A stretch of 64,000 nucleotides of DNA from Flavobacterium chryseum (GTDB taxonomy: Bacteria; Bacteroidota; Bacteroidia; Flavobacteriales; Flavobacteriaceae), in NCBI RefSeq assembly GCF_004362015.1, contig NZ_SNWW01000012.1, positions 1 through 64,000 of the forward strand, in the 5' to 3' direction. The notes beneath the pieces are model-generated. The model was not told the DNA's origin. It worked only from the letters and a program-made list of their open reading frames with translations, and searched no databases. Every line of letters begins with the position of its first letter. Position 1 is the stretch's first letter. A program made the position numbers and the translations under genes. Below, one piece after another: positions 1-8,547 of the stretch.

Positions 1-228
1 TCTCTGATAACCCCCTTTTTACAATTATAACTTTTTTAGTATTTGTGAGGAATTTCTGTAGCCGTTGTGGGTTTCGCAATCCTCAGCTTCTAATTCATCC
101 CTGTTTTATGGACTTCGCACCTTAATTACCCCTTTTTACAGAACTATGCAAAGTGGCTTTTTTTTGTTTTAAGGTTATAGGTTGCCTTCTTTGCTTATAT
201 ATAAGGAGGCTTCTTTTGAAAACTACTG
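1..228. other. Gap without a recognised gene
   Basis: I see no gene in the first 500 bases apart from the repeat at 229-331, a flavobacterial half-repeat (GCTTCGACTGCGCTCAGCT, about 369-387) and a terminator at 416-442. The leading segment holds two similar pyrimidine-rich motifs (ACCCCCTTTTTACA-like at about 10-23 and 127-140). It may be the tail of a transcript that starts outside the window. Confidence 0.4.
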
Positions 229-331
229 CCCCTAGCCCCGATAGTCCCGAAGTCTCGGGAGAAATCCTTTTGTGCCGGGGGTCGGCACAAAAGATTGGAA
301 CAAATAGCGGGAAACATCTCCTGAAAAACTA
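229..331. repeat. Dispersed structured repeat, copy 1
   Basis: This intergenic element shares its core with 15679-15768. Both begin CCCTAGCCCCGATAG and close with a TAGCGGG block; the CCCGATA and TAGCGGG ends can pair with one internal mismatch. Inside lies a hairpin with 11-bp arms (CTTTTGTGCCG / CGGCACAAAAG, 269-295). This copy carries an extra small palindrome TCCCGA-AGTC-TCGGGA at 245-260 where copy 2 has a few unrelated bases. No reading frame is evident. It is either a dispersed palindromic element or a structured RNA; its function is unknown. Confidence 0.7.
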
Positions 332-415
332 AATTCTAAATTTTCAAATTACAAATACCAACTTAAAGAGCTTCGACTGCGCTCAGCTGGACAAAATATA
401 GACAGCAAAAATAAA

Positions 416-442
416 CCCGACAGGCTTTGAAAAACTGTCGGG
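416..442 (-). terminator. Intrinsic terminator of the LLM oxidoreductase gene
   Basis: Arms CCCGACAG and CTGTCGGG flank an 11-base loop. Read on the minus strand the stem is followed by TTTATTTTT. It lies 65 bases beyond the stop codon of the minus-strand gene. Confidence 0.8.
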
Positions 443-506
443 TTGTGGGAGTAAATTTTACTCTTATATAGTAGGAGCGTCAAATTGTACTTAATATATG
501 TATACT

Positions 507-1508
507 TTAATTTAAACTATCTATTACTTCTTTGGTGATTTGAATACTTTTTAATTTTGCCTGATGATCGAAGATTGGACTTGTTGCCATTAATTCATCA
601 ACACGTGAGTAATCAATAAACTTTTTAAGGTCTATTGCTAACTGTTCTTTGTTTCCTGTAAATGTACATGCGGTCATTTGATTTACGTGAAAACGTTCTT
701 CTTCGCTCATTATATCATCTAAAGAAGGCACTGGCGGTTGTAAACCTTTGCGGTCATTACGGATTAAATTCAAAAACATCTGATATAAGCTGGTTGATAA
801 AAATTCAGCTTCTTCATTTGTATCTGCTGCTACGATATTAACACAGGCCATTGTTTTGGGTTTGTCTAAAACATCTGAAGCCTGAAAATTTTCGCGATAG
901 AACTCAAAAGCTTGTATCATTTGGCGCGGTGCAAAATGTCCTGCAAAAGCATACGGCAAACCATAGGCAGCGGCAAGAGCGGCACTTTCCATACTTGAAC
1001 CCAGAATCCAGATGGGAACATTTGTGCCTTCGGCAGGGAATGCACGCACTTTTGCGGTCGCATTTTCGGTTGAAAAATAATCCTGAAGCTTGGTAACATT
1101 TGCAGGAAAACGTTGTGCTTGCTCAAAAAAGTCTTTTCGGATTGCTTCGGCAGTTGGCTGATCTGTTCCTGGCGCTCTTCCTAATCCTAAGTCAATTCGG
1201 TTAGGATAAAGGGTTTCTAACGTTCCAAATTGTTCGGCTACTATTAAAGGAGAATGATTCGGCAACATGATTCCGCCTGAACCTACGCGGATATTTTTTG
1301 TCTGACTGGCTATAAAACCAATTAAAACTACGGTTGCTGAACTGGCAACGTGTGCCATATTATGATGTTCAGCCAGCCAAAAACGCTTATAATTTAATTG
1401 ATCTGCTAATTGGGCTATTTCTTTTGTTTTTTGAAATGTTTCTGCTGCGTTGCTATCTTGGGTTATAATAGCGAGTTCTAATATGGAGATTGAAATTGGG
1501 TTTTTCAT
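507..1508 (-). CDS. LLM-class flavin-dependent oxidoreductase (luciferase-like)
   Basis: The roughly 333-residue protein belongs to the bacterial luciferase-like monooxygenase superfamily, in the MsnO8/YhbW-like group often labelled 'LLM class flavin-dependent oxidoreductase'. Family hallmarks seen are the opening ISILELAIIT strand, RFWLAEHHNM, RVGSGGIMLPNHSPL, LYPNRIDLGLGRAPGTDQ and PIWILGSS. Members use reduced FMN(H2) and a cytoplasmic TIM barrel; the substrate cannot be told from sequence. An upstream TTG at 1529 would add seven residues, but the ATG at 1508 matches the usual start of the family. The gene stands alone, divergent from the DUF2975 gene, and ends in its own terminator. Confidence 0.9.
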   Translation of the reverse strand: MKNPISISILELAIITQDSNAAETFQKTKEIAQLADQLNYKRFWLAEHHNMAHVASSATVVLIGFIASQTKNIRVGSGGIMLPNHSPLIVAEQFGTLETLYPNRIDLGLGRAPGTDQPTAEAIRKDFFEQAQRFPANVTKLQDYFSTENATAKVRAFPAEGTNVPIWILGSSMESAALAAAYGLPYAFAGHFAPRQMIQAFEFYRENFQASDVLDKPKTMACVNIVAADTNEEAEFLSTSLYQMFLNLIRNDRKGLQPPVPSLDDIMSEEERFHVNQMTACTFTGNKEQLAIDLKKFIDYSRVDELMATSPIFDHQAKLKSIQITKEVIDSLN

Positions 1509-1638
1509 GTAATTTTTTAATTTGTACAAAATTAATTCATTTATAAAGATGTCTTTTCTTTTCTAGTGTTAATAGAATTATAATGTTTTTATTTTAGGTA
1601 AAAAGAACACTCAAATTATAAATCTTTATAATTAATTA

Positions 1639-1667
1639 TTGTTTTACGATAATTAATTATACATTTG
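1639..1667 (+). promoter_or_regulatory. Flavobacterial sigma-A promoter for the DUF2975-HTH pair
   Basis: TTG at 1639-1641 and TACATTTG at 1660-1667 are separated by 18 bases. This matches the Bacteroidota housekeeping promoter (TTG at -33, TAnnTTTG at -7). The start codon follows 27 bases downstream. Confidence 0.7.
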
Positions 1668-1694
1668 CAATATTAAAACTAAATTTAGTCACAA

Positions 1695-2210
1695 ATGAAA
1701 ACCACATACATTGTTTCGAAAATCTTATTTTATGTTACCCGCTTTTTAGCTATTGTATATTTTACGTTGGCACTTTATTCTTTGTTAACCTTGCTGACAG
1801 GATGGTCACTGAATTTTAAGGATAACGGAAAATATTTTCAGATTTGCTATCCTTTTACAGATCATCCTCTTATGCTAGGCGATTATAATCTTCCTTATAT
1901 TATTTTCGATTTTTTGTCTCCTTTGAGTCTTTACGGACTTTTCTTTTTGCTGATCAGCAATGTTTTTAAGATATTTTTTCAGCCTAAATTGTTTACGCAA
2001 AACGGGATCAATCATTTGAGGCGATTTTACTTGACTAATTTAATTTTACCTAGTGTGGTGATATTTTTAGCTTCTTTCTTTGTTTCACTTGACAATGAGG
2101 TTAGCATTTTTATTGTGCTGCATTTTATGCTGGGCGTATTTGCTTATTTTTTAGCTGCTATTTTTAAACAAGGATTAAACCTTCAGAACGAACAAGACTT
2201 ATTTATATAA
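1695..2210 (+). CDS. DUF2975 domain membrane protein
   Basis: A 171-residue integral membrane protein with about four predicted membrane segments (around residues 13-37, 70-98, 113-135 and 140-157). Size and layout fit DUF2975. Members of this family are usually encoded next to a small Cro/CI-type regulator, and that is the case here: the next gene starts three bases after this stop. Pairing with a dedicated repressor suggests a regulated membrane response, but no biochemical function is known to me. A good housekeeping-type promoter sits upstream. Confidence 0.8.
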   Translation: MKTTYIVSKILFYVTRFLAIVYFTLALYSLLTLLTGWSLNFKDNGKYFQICYPFTDHPLMLGDYNLPYIIFDFLSPLSLYGLFFLLISNVFKIFFQPKLFTQNGINHLRRFYLTNLILPSVVIFLASFFVSLDNEVSIFIVLHFMLGVFAYFLAAIFKQGLNLQNEQDLFI

Positions 2211-2212
2211 TC

Positions 2213-2419
2213 ATGCCAATAATTGTAAACGTTGATGTCATGCTTGCGAAACGCAAGATGCAAAGTAAAGAGTTGGCTGAAAAACTAGGAATTACACCCG
2301 CCAATTTATCGATACTTAAAACCGGAAAAGCCAAGGGAATCCGGTTTGATACTCTGGAAGCTATTTGTAAAATACTGGATTGCCAGCCCGGCGATATTTT
2401 AGAGTACGTAAGCGAATAA
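2213..2419 (+). CDS. Small Cro/CI-type HTH regulator (YozG-like)
   Basis: The 68-residue protein is almost entirely one helix-turn-helix domain: the first 25 residues open the fold, SKELAEKLGITPANLSILK covers the two HTH helices, and DTLEAICKILDCQPGDILEY is the conserved tail of the YozG/COG3655 family. It lies two bases after the DUF2975 gene and is certainly co-transcribed with it. It probably binds DNA as a dimer and may control its own operon; the signal is unknown. Confidence 0.88.
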   Translation: MPIIVNVDVMLAKRKMQSKELAEKLGITPANLSILKTGKAKGIRFDTLEAICKILDCQPGDILEYVSE

Positions 2420-2527
2420 ATCTTTTTTAAAATCTCATTATAAAATCGACTCTCCAAGGTCGGCAGGAATTCTATTGCCTAATTTTTTTTTAATCATCAT
2501 TTATATAATCATTAAATCAATCAAAAA

Positions 2528-3412
2528 ATGAACATTTTATCAATCAAAAATCTCAGCAAAACGTATGAGAACGGTACACAAGCGCTGGCTGATGTATCGC
2601 TAGAAATCACGAACGGAATGTTTGGCTTATTGGGGCCAAATGGAGCCGGAAAATCTAGTTTAATGCGAACTATTGCGGCTTTGCAGGAACCTACTTCTGG
2701 AATAATTGAGTTTAACGGAATCAACATTATGGAAAACTCAATGTATGTAAGAGAAAATCTGGGTTATCTACCTCAGGAATTCGGCGTTTATCCTAAAATT
2801 TCCGCTTATCGTTTATTAGATCATTTGGCTATTTTGAAAGGAATTGTCAATAAAAAGGAAAGACACGATCAGATTGTGACTTTATTGCAACAAACTAATT
2901 TACTGCAACATAAAGACAAGGCGGTTCACTCCTTTTCTGGCGGAATGCGTCAGCGGTTTGGAATTGCGCAGGCTTTGCTGGGAAATCCGAAGATTATTAT
3001 TGTCGATGAACCTACGGCGGGTCTTGATCCTGAGGAAAGAAACCGTTTTAATAATTTACTAAGCGAAATTGGAGAAAGTATTATTGTATTGCTATCGACT
3101 CATATTGTTGAAGATGTTCGTGATTTGTGTACCAAAATGGCAATTATTGCAAACGGAAAATTAATTTCTGAAGGAAATCCTAACGATGCTGTTGATTCTT
3201 TAAAGAATAAAATCTGGATGAAAGTGATTCATAAATCTGAATGGCAGGATTATCAAACGAATTTTAATATTATATCCTCGCATTTGAATTCCGGGAAACT
3301 GAATATTCATGTTTGTGCAGATCAGCAACCTGATTCTGGTTTTGGTTTAATTTCTCCGGATTTAAGTGATGTGTATTTTTCTGTTTTAGCTCAAAATCAA
3401 TTTAAAAAGTAA
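2528..3412 (+). CDS. ABC transporter ATP-binding protein
   Basis: This 294-residue cytoplasmic ATPase shows Walker A GPNGAGKSS (about residue 38), the Q-loop region LPQEFGVYPKIS, the signature SFSGGMRQR, Walker B KIIIVDEPTAGLDP and the switch histidine in LLSTHIVEDV. The segment after residue 220 is family-specific. The permease gene follows after four bases, so the two form one exporter of the ABC-2 type. The ATPase most resembles those paired with permease/M1 peptidase fusions. The substrate is unknown. Confidence 0.93.
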   Translation: MNILSIKNLSKTYENGTQALADVSLEITNGMFGLLGPNGAGKSSLMRTIAALQEPTSGIIEFNGINIMENSMYVRENLGYLPQEFGVYPKISAYRLLDHLAILKGIVNKKERHDQIVTLLQQTNLLQHKDKAVHSFSGGMRQRFGIAQALLGNPKIIIVDEPTAGLDPEERNRFNNLLSEIGESIIVLLSTHIVEDVRDLCTKMAIIANGKLISEGNPNDAVDSLKNKIWMKVIHKSEWQDYQTNFNIISSHLNSGKLNIHVCADQQPDSGFGLISPDLSDVYFSVLAQNQFKK

Positions 3413-3416
3413 CGTT

Positions 3417-6400
3417 ATGTTCTCAAAATTATTAGAATTTGAATGGCATAACAATACCAGAAATTGGAGCTTTTATGCCACATTTTTAGTTTATTTGATC
3501 CTGGGATTTTTTGTAAGTGCTTTTGCTAATTTCTCTTTTTCTGGTGCTTATAAAAATAGTCCTTATGTTTTGACGTATGCCATTGGCTTGATTTCGTTAA
3601 CGACAATATTCTCGATCACGCTTCAGGTGGTGCAGAATTTCCTGAAAGAATATGAAACTAAATTTGACACAATCATTTTCACGACGCCAATTTCTAAGTT
3701 TCATTATTTAGGAAGCAAATTTAGTATTGCTTTTGGGATTGCGGTTGTTTCTTTTGGCATGTTTATAATCGGTATGATGATTGGTCATTTGATGCCTTGG
3801 TTATCAAAAGATGAAATACGTACGTTTTCGTTTCTGAATTATTTTTGGCCGTATTTGGTTTTGGTAATCCCGAATATCTTCTTGTGTCTTTCTGTTTTGA
3901 CAACTTTGGCTTGGTTAACGAGAAGTAAACTCTTTATATATGTAGGCGGTTTTATGGTTTACATTTTATATATCGCCGGTTCGCTGTTCTCTAATTCTCC
4001 TATTTTTGCAAATGCATCTCCTTCATCAGCGGCTGCGATGTCGTTTGCGGCAAAAGTAGATCCGTTTGGGTTGGCGGCATTTCTGGAACAAACGAGATAT
4101 TTTACAGCTATCGAGAAAAACACCAATCTTCTTGATTTATCCGGTAATTTTCTGTTCAACAGAATTCTTTGGTTAAGTATTTCTGTTCTATTGATTTTGA
4201 TTTCGTATTGTTTCTTCTCTTTTAGAAAAACTAAAACTAAAAAGGCAAAACCAATTAAAGTTCTAAAAACGGAAACTCTTTCTTTTTCTACGGAATTGCC
4301 AAAAAACATCGAATTCAGAACTTTCAAACAAAATTTATTGGTTTTAAAAAGTTACATCAAAATGGATGTTTCCTTGATTTTGAAAGGAATTCCGTTTTTC
4401 TTAATTGCCCTTTTGTTTTCCGGGTTATTAGCAATTGAAATTTCTGACGAGATTGATGGCGGAATCAGATTGGCACAAAACATCACGAATACTGCTTTGA
4501 TGATTAGCACGATCATGGATCGTTTGCCTTTTATCTTGATTTTAATTCTGCTTTTTTATAGTAACGAATTGATAAACCGAAGTGAAAGTTCTCGATTTGA
4601 AATGCTCGAAAACACAACGCCATATCAACAAACGGTTGTTTTAATTTCAAAAATCATTTCACTTTTTACGATTCCGCTTATTATAATTGCTTTGAGTATT
4701 TTGATTGGCTGTGGTTTTCAAATCGTTCATGCTAATGCTCCAATAGAATTTGGGCTTTATCTTTCGTTATTCTATTATTTGGGTTTACCTATTTTATTGA
4801 TTTCGGTTTTAGTTGTTTTTATTCAGACGGTAATTTCTAATAAATATCAAGGACTTTCTGCCGCAACGATTATCACGATTTTAATAAGTACGGGAATTGG
4901 GCAACAATTAGGAGTTTCTCATCTTTTATTACGGTTTGGAGATTCCTTCAAAAGAGAATATTTTGATTTGAATGGTTTTGGGAAATATACTTTTGCGTTT
5001 GATGTTTCGATGTTATACAATCTTGGGTTGGCTTTGATTCTAATAATTGTAACTGGAATTTTTTGGAAACGAAATACTTCTATCCTGAAATCATTCCGAA
5101 GACATTCGTTTAATACTATTCAAAAAGCGGTTTTTACTTTAGGAATTTTACTTTTTATCGGTTTTGGAACTTTTCTTTTCTATAAAACCAATATTGAGTA
5201 TCCTTATATTACTGAAGAATATCAGAACAATTGGAGTGAACAATATGAGTTGCAATTTAAAAAATATGCTGATTTAGCGCAACCTACCATAACTTCTGTA
5301 AAAAGTAATGTGGATTTATTTCCGTCTGAAAATCGTTATGAGGTAAAAGGAACGTACGAATTAATCAATAATGCTGAGAAACCAATTGATAGTTTACTCC
5401 TATATATAGATCGAAATTCGAAGCTAACTTATATTGAAATTCCGAATGCTAAAAAAATAGGTGATGTTTCAGCATTTAATCATTATTGGTTTCGATTAGA
5501 AAAACCGCTTCGACCTCAACAGAAAATGAAAATTTCGTTTTCGTTTGAATCAACTTGGTCACCATTTAAAGGTCATACTTCTTTTAATTCAATTATAGAA
5601 AATGGTTCTTTTATGCGAATTAGTCGATATTTTCCAACTTTTGGTTATCAGGATTCTAATGAAATTGAAAGCAAAAAAGAACGTTTAAAAAGACATTTAC
5701 CGGCTCAAAGTCCGCTTAAAAAACTGGAAGACAAATCAATAGTACCGTATAATTTTATTGATTATGAAACTGTAGTTTCTACTTCCGAAAATCAAACAGC
5801 GATTGGAGTTGGGGATTTAATTACAAAATGGAAAAAAAACGATCGCAATTATTTTCATTATAAATCAAATGGAAAGATTCCGTTTCGCTTTGCTTTTTCT
5901 TCTGCCAAATATAAAGTTCAAAAAACTCTTTATAAAGGTATTGCTATTGAAGTTTATTATGATACGAGACATTTAAGAAATGTTCCGAAACTTATAAAGG
6001 ATGTAAAAAATACTTTGGATTATTGCCAAAAGAACTTTGGAAAATATCCTTACAAAAGCATTCGTTATGCCGAAGTTTCTGCTTTCGCCGATGGTTTTGC
6101 CGCGACTTCTTATCCTTCTACTGTTTTTATGAAAGAGAATTTTGGTTTTTACAGCGACTTAAATCATCGAGATAAAGAAGATGTAATCAATCAATTAACG
6201 GCACATGAACTTTCGCATGAATGGTGGGGAAATGCCCAGATTAGTCCGGAACAAAAAGAAGGAAGCTGGATTTTGACCGAAACTTTAGCACAATACACGG
6301 AGTTAATGCTTTATGAAAAAGAACATGGACTAGAAAAAGCACTGGAAACTTTAAAAATTCACTTGGATTTGTATTTAAGCAGCCGAAGCTACGATCCTGA

Positions 6401-6956
6401 AAGGCCTCTTTATAAAACGAATTATGATACCCCATATTTACCTTATGATAAAGGAATGCTTGTGATGCATCAATTGAGAATGTTAATTGGTGAAGAAAAA
6501 TTAAATTTAGCTTTACAGCATTTTTTAAGTCAATATAAATATCCAAATCAAACTCCGGATGCTGAAGATCTATTAAAGCAAATTTATTTGGCAACGGATC
6601 CTAAACTGTATTATAAATTAGATGAAATGTTCAAGCAAATTATTACGTACTCATCTAATGTCGTTTCGGTCGAAAGTCAAAAGAAGAACGGTTTTTACGA
6701 AGTTTCTTTTAAAGTGAATTCTGAAAAATATTCAGAGAATGCAAACGGAAAACGAAAACTGATTCCAAATGATGTTATAATAGATATTGGGGTTTATGAT
6801 GAAAACGGAAAGTTATTTTCTTATCCTTTTTTAATTAGAAACAATTCGGTTGAAGGGAACATTAAACTCAAAACAAAACCTCAGCGTATTATTGTTGATC
6901 CGTATTTAAAAAATATAGATACTTTTTATAAGGATAACGAAAAGGAAATTAATTAA
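3417..6956 (+). CDS. ABC-2 permease fused to an M1-family aminopeptidase domain
   Basis: The 1179-residue protein has two parts. Residues 1-570 hold roughly twelve hydrophobic segments arranged as two ABC-2 permease halves (first around 20-270, second around 315-570). Residues 600-1179 form an extracytoplasmic M1 metallopeptidase-like domain with the zinc motif HELSH at 930-934, followed by EWWGNA, and a third glutamate ligand in TETLAQY (E955). Classical M1 enzymes have 18 residues between the second His and this Glu; here there are 20, in keeping with the divergent permease-linked subfamily. The only neighbour in the operon is the ATPase. An exporter that trims its cargo, or a membrane-tethered aminopeptidase, are both possible. 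Zinc ligands look intact, so activity is plausible. Confidence 0.9.
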   Translation: MFSKLLEFEWHNNTRNWSFYATFLVYLILGFFVSAFANFSFSGAYKNSPYVLTYAIGLISLTTIFSITLQVVQNFLKEYETKFDTIIFTTPISKFHYLGSKFSIAFGIAVVSFGMFIIGMMIGHLMPWLSKDEIRTFSFLNYFWPYLVLVIPNIFLCLSVLTTLAWLTRSKLFIYVGGFMVYILYIAGSLFSNSPIFANASPSSAAAMSFAAKVDPFGLAAFLEQTRYFTAIEKNTNLLDLSGNFLFNRILWLSISVLLILISYCFFSFRKTKTKKAKPIKVLKTETLSFSTELPKNIEFRTFKQNLLVLKSYIKMDVSLILKGIPFFLIALLFSGLLAIEISDEIDGGIRLAQNITNTALMISTIMDRLPFILILILLFYSNELINRSESSRFEMLENTTPYQQTVVLISKIISLFTIPLIIIALSILIGCGFQIVHANAPIEFGLYLSLFYYLGLPILLISVLVVFIQTVISNKYQGLSAATIITILISTGIGQQLGVSHLLLRFGDSFKREYFDLNGFGKYTFAFDVSMLYNLGLALILIIVTGIFWKRNTSILKSFRRHSFNTIQKAVFTLGILLFIGFGTFLFYKTNIEYPYITEEYQNNWSEQYELQFKKYADLAQPTITSVKSNVDLFPSENRYEVKGTYELINNAEKPIDSLLLYIDRNSKLTYIEIPNAKKIGDVSAFNHYWFRLEKPLRPQQKMKISFSFESTWSPFKGHTSFNSIIENGSFMRISRYFPTFGYQDSNEIESKKERLKRHLPAQSPLKKLEDKSIVPYNFIDYETVVSTSENQTAIGVGDLITKWKKNDRNYFHYKSNGKIPFRFAFSSAKYKVQKTLYKGIAIEVYYDTRHLRNVPKLIKDVKNTLDYCQKNFGKYPYKSIRYAEVSAFADGFAATSYPSTVFMKENFGFYSDLNHRDKEDVINQLTAHELSHEWWGNAQISPEQKEGSWILTETLAQYTELMLYEKEHGLEKALETLKIHLDLYLSSRSYDPERPLYKTNYDTPYLPYDKGMLVMHQLRMLIGEEKLNLALQHFLSQYKYPNQTPDAEDLLKQIYLATDPKLYYKLDEMFKQIITYSSNVVSVESQKKNGFYEVSFKVNSEKYSENANGKRKLIPNDVIIDIGVYDENGKLFSYPFLIRNNSVEGNIKLKTKPQRIIVDPYLKNIDTFYKDNEKEIN

Positions 6957-6963
6957 GTTTTTA

Positions 6964-7056
6964 TTTTTTGCCACGAATTACACAAATTTCCACAAATTAT
7001 ATTCAGCTCAAACTGAATAAAAATTAGCGAAATTCGTGTAATTCGTGGCAAAAAAA
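6964..7056. repeat. GCCACGAATTACAC-type inverted repeat between convergent genes
   Basis: The left arm TTTTTTGCCACGAATTACAC and a right arm ending GTGTAATTCGTGGCAAAAAA pair over more than 20 bases around an AT-rich centre. It fills the gap between two converging stop codons. The same family closes the convergent pair at 21094-21160. With A-runs before and T-runs after the stem on either strand it probably acts as a bidirectional terminator. Confidence 0.75.
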
Positions 7057-7061
7057 CTTTT

Positions 7062-8297
7062 TTACTTCAACTGAATCGTAATTAATGTATGATTGGTTTT
7101 GCCGTCACTAGAAACTTTAAAATCTGGTGAACTTGATTCTATTTCAAATTTAGCCGGCGTATCAATCGCTAACGAAATAGCGCGATATCTAAATGTTTCC
7201 GGAATTTCAGGAAGTTCAATTGTTACTATTCCTTCTTTATTATTTTGTATATAATTGATTTTAATTCTGTCTCTTAACCAAATATATTCGTAAACTTCCT
7301 GCCATGGCGCCATCCAAATTGAATCATTTCCTTTTGAACCATATTTCGCAGCAATCGCAGTCATATAATATTTAAAATCAGGAAAACGCATACTTAAGTT
7401 CCAAAGATTTCCGTTTCCGACTCCGTGCGTGAATTCGTTGTACCAAACCGGGTTGGGCGATTTTGCAATTGAATCGAATGTTTTCAAAAAACGATCCATT
7501 GTCTTGAATCCAATTGTATCTTTTGAACTTTGAACAAATGTTCTGGCATAAATCATTTTCTCCAGATTTACTTTTTCCTGCACATTAATAACAGGCCCTG
7601 ATCCTACGTAAGATGCAACAGAAAATGAACCGTTTGCCATCGCATCTCTTTCATATTCTAACTGATATCCGGGATCACTTTCTCCGCCAGGAACTACAAA
7701 ATGCGACATTGTAAATCCTAAATTTTGTTTTATTGATGTTGTATTCTCTGTTACTTCTGTCAAAAAATTGGTTCCGTGTTTGGTCGCATGATGAAAGCTA
7801 TGATTCAAAACATCCCAGCCTGCATCGTACATCTCTTTTACTTCTGCCCAAGAAAGATGCCCACGAAAAGCTGAAAAATCCCCAATTGTGCTTCCATTAA
7901 TTGCTAAACCTAATTTAAACGGAATTTTATTTCCAAAACCATCAGAATAAAAAAGTCCTTTTGATTTTGTTCCGTCGCCGCCCTGATCGTTTTTCCATTC
8001 GTTAATCATTGGTTCGCTTATTTTTCCTCCATTAAATAATGGGAAAGCGGTTAAATAAGCAGATCGATATCCGTCATCAACGGTAAAGCTGTATGCTAAA
8101 TGTTTGTTGAATTTTAATGCTGAAGGTTTAATCGTGGCTTTATCAGCTGATTTTAATTTTATTTTAAATGATATCGATTTTGATTTTACAGAATCCGTTT
8201 TGAAGTTTGAATTTTTCGCAAAACAAAACGATGTAAAATTAAGTATTAGAACAATAGTCAATAAAAATGCTTTTGTTCCTGATTGTGTTTTTTTCAT
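7062..8297 (-). CDS. Secreted polysaccharide deacetylase family protein
   Basis: The 411-residue protein begins with a signal peptide (MKKTQSGTKAFLLTIVLILN, cleavage probably after CFA). It then carries a NodB-like fold: YSFTVDDGYRSAY supplies the catalytic Asp-Asp of motif 1, and VLNHSFHHA the metal-binding histidines of motif 2. The C-terminal 70 residues form a beta-rich tail. Carbohydrate esterase family 4 enzymes remove acetyl groups from chitin, peptidoglycan or exopolysaccharide with a divalent metal; which substrate applies here cannot be told. The gene is monocistronic and convergent with the peptidase-permease operon. Confidence 0.88.
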   Translation of the reverse strand: MKKTQSGTKAFLLTIVLILNFTSFCFAKNSNFKTDSVKSKSISFKIKLKSADKATIKPSALKFNKHLAYSFTVDDGYRSAYLTAFPLFNGGKISEPMINEWKNDQGGDGTKSKGLFYSDGFGNKIPFKLGLAINGSTIGDFSAFRGHLSWAEVKEMYDAGWDVLNHSFHHATKHGTNFLTEVTENTTSIKQNLGFTMSHFVVPGGESDPGYQLEYERDAMANGSFSVASYVGSGPVINVQEKVNLEKMIYARTFVQSSKDTIGFKTMDRFLKTFDSIAKSPNPVWYNEFTHGVGNGNLWNLSMRFPDFKYYMTAIAAKYGSKGNDSIWMAPWQEVYEYIWLRDRIKINYIQNNKEGIVTIELPEIPETFRYRAISLAIDTPAKFEIESSSPDFKVSSDGKTNHTLITIQLK

Positions 8298-8502
8298 TAG
8301 AAGCAGTTGATTTATAGTTATTAAAGATACATCTCTTTTAATGAAATCTTATTTAAAAAAATGATATTTCAATAGTGCAAAATATCTTTTAACGAAATAT
8401 AATAATTCTAAAAAGCATCATTCAGCAACAAGTCTATTAATTTTAAAAATCGAATTTTCGTAAGAATTTCAAATCAATCAAAAAGGCAAATGATTTATAT
8501 CC

Positions 8503-8510
8503 TAAATTTG
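8503..8510 (+). promoter_or_regulatory. -7 promoter element upstream of the NtrC-type regulator
   Basis: TAAATTTG fits the TAnnTTTG consensus 37 bases before the start codon. I find no clear TTG at the matching -33 distance. Confidence 0.45.
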
Positions 8511-8547
8511 TACTTCAAAAACAACTTTCGATTTTAGCTTTTCTCCC

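Noticed and set aside
3959..4327. Open frames opposite or inside large genes (for example here and at 54193-54510)
   Set aside because: They lack family features and mirror the codon pattern of the true gene on the other frame.
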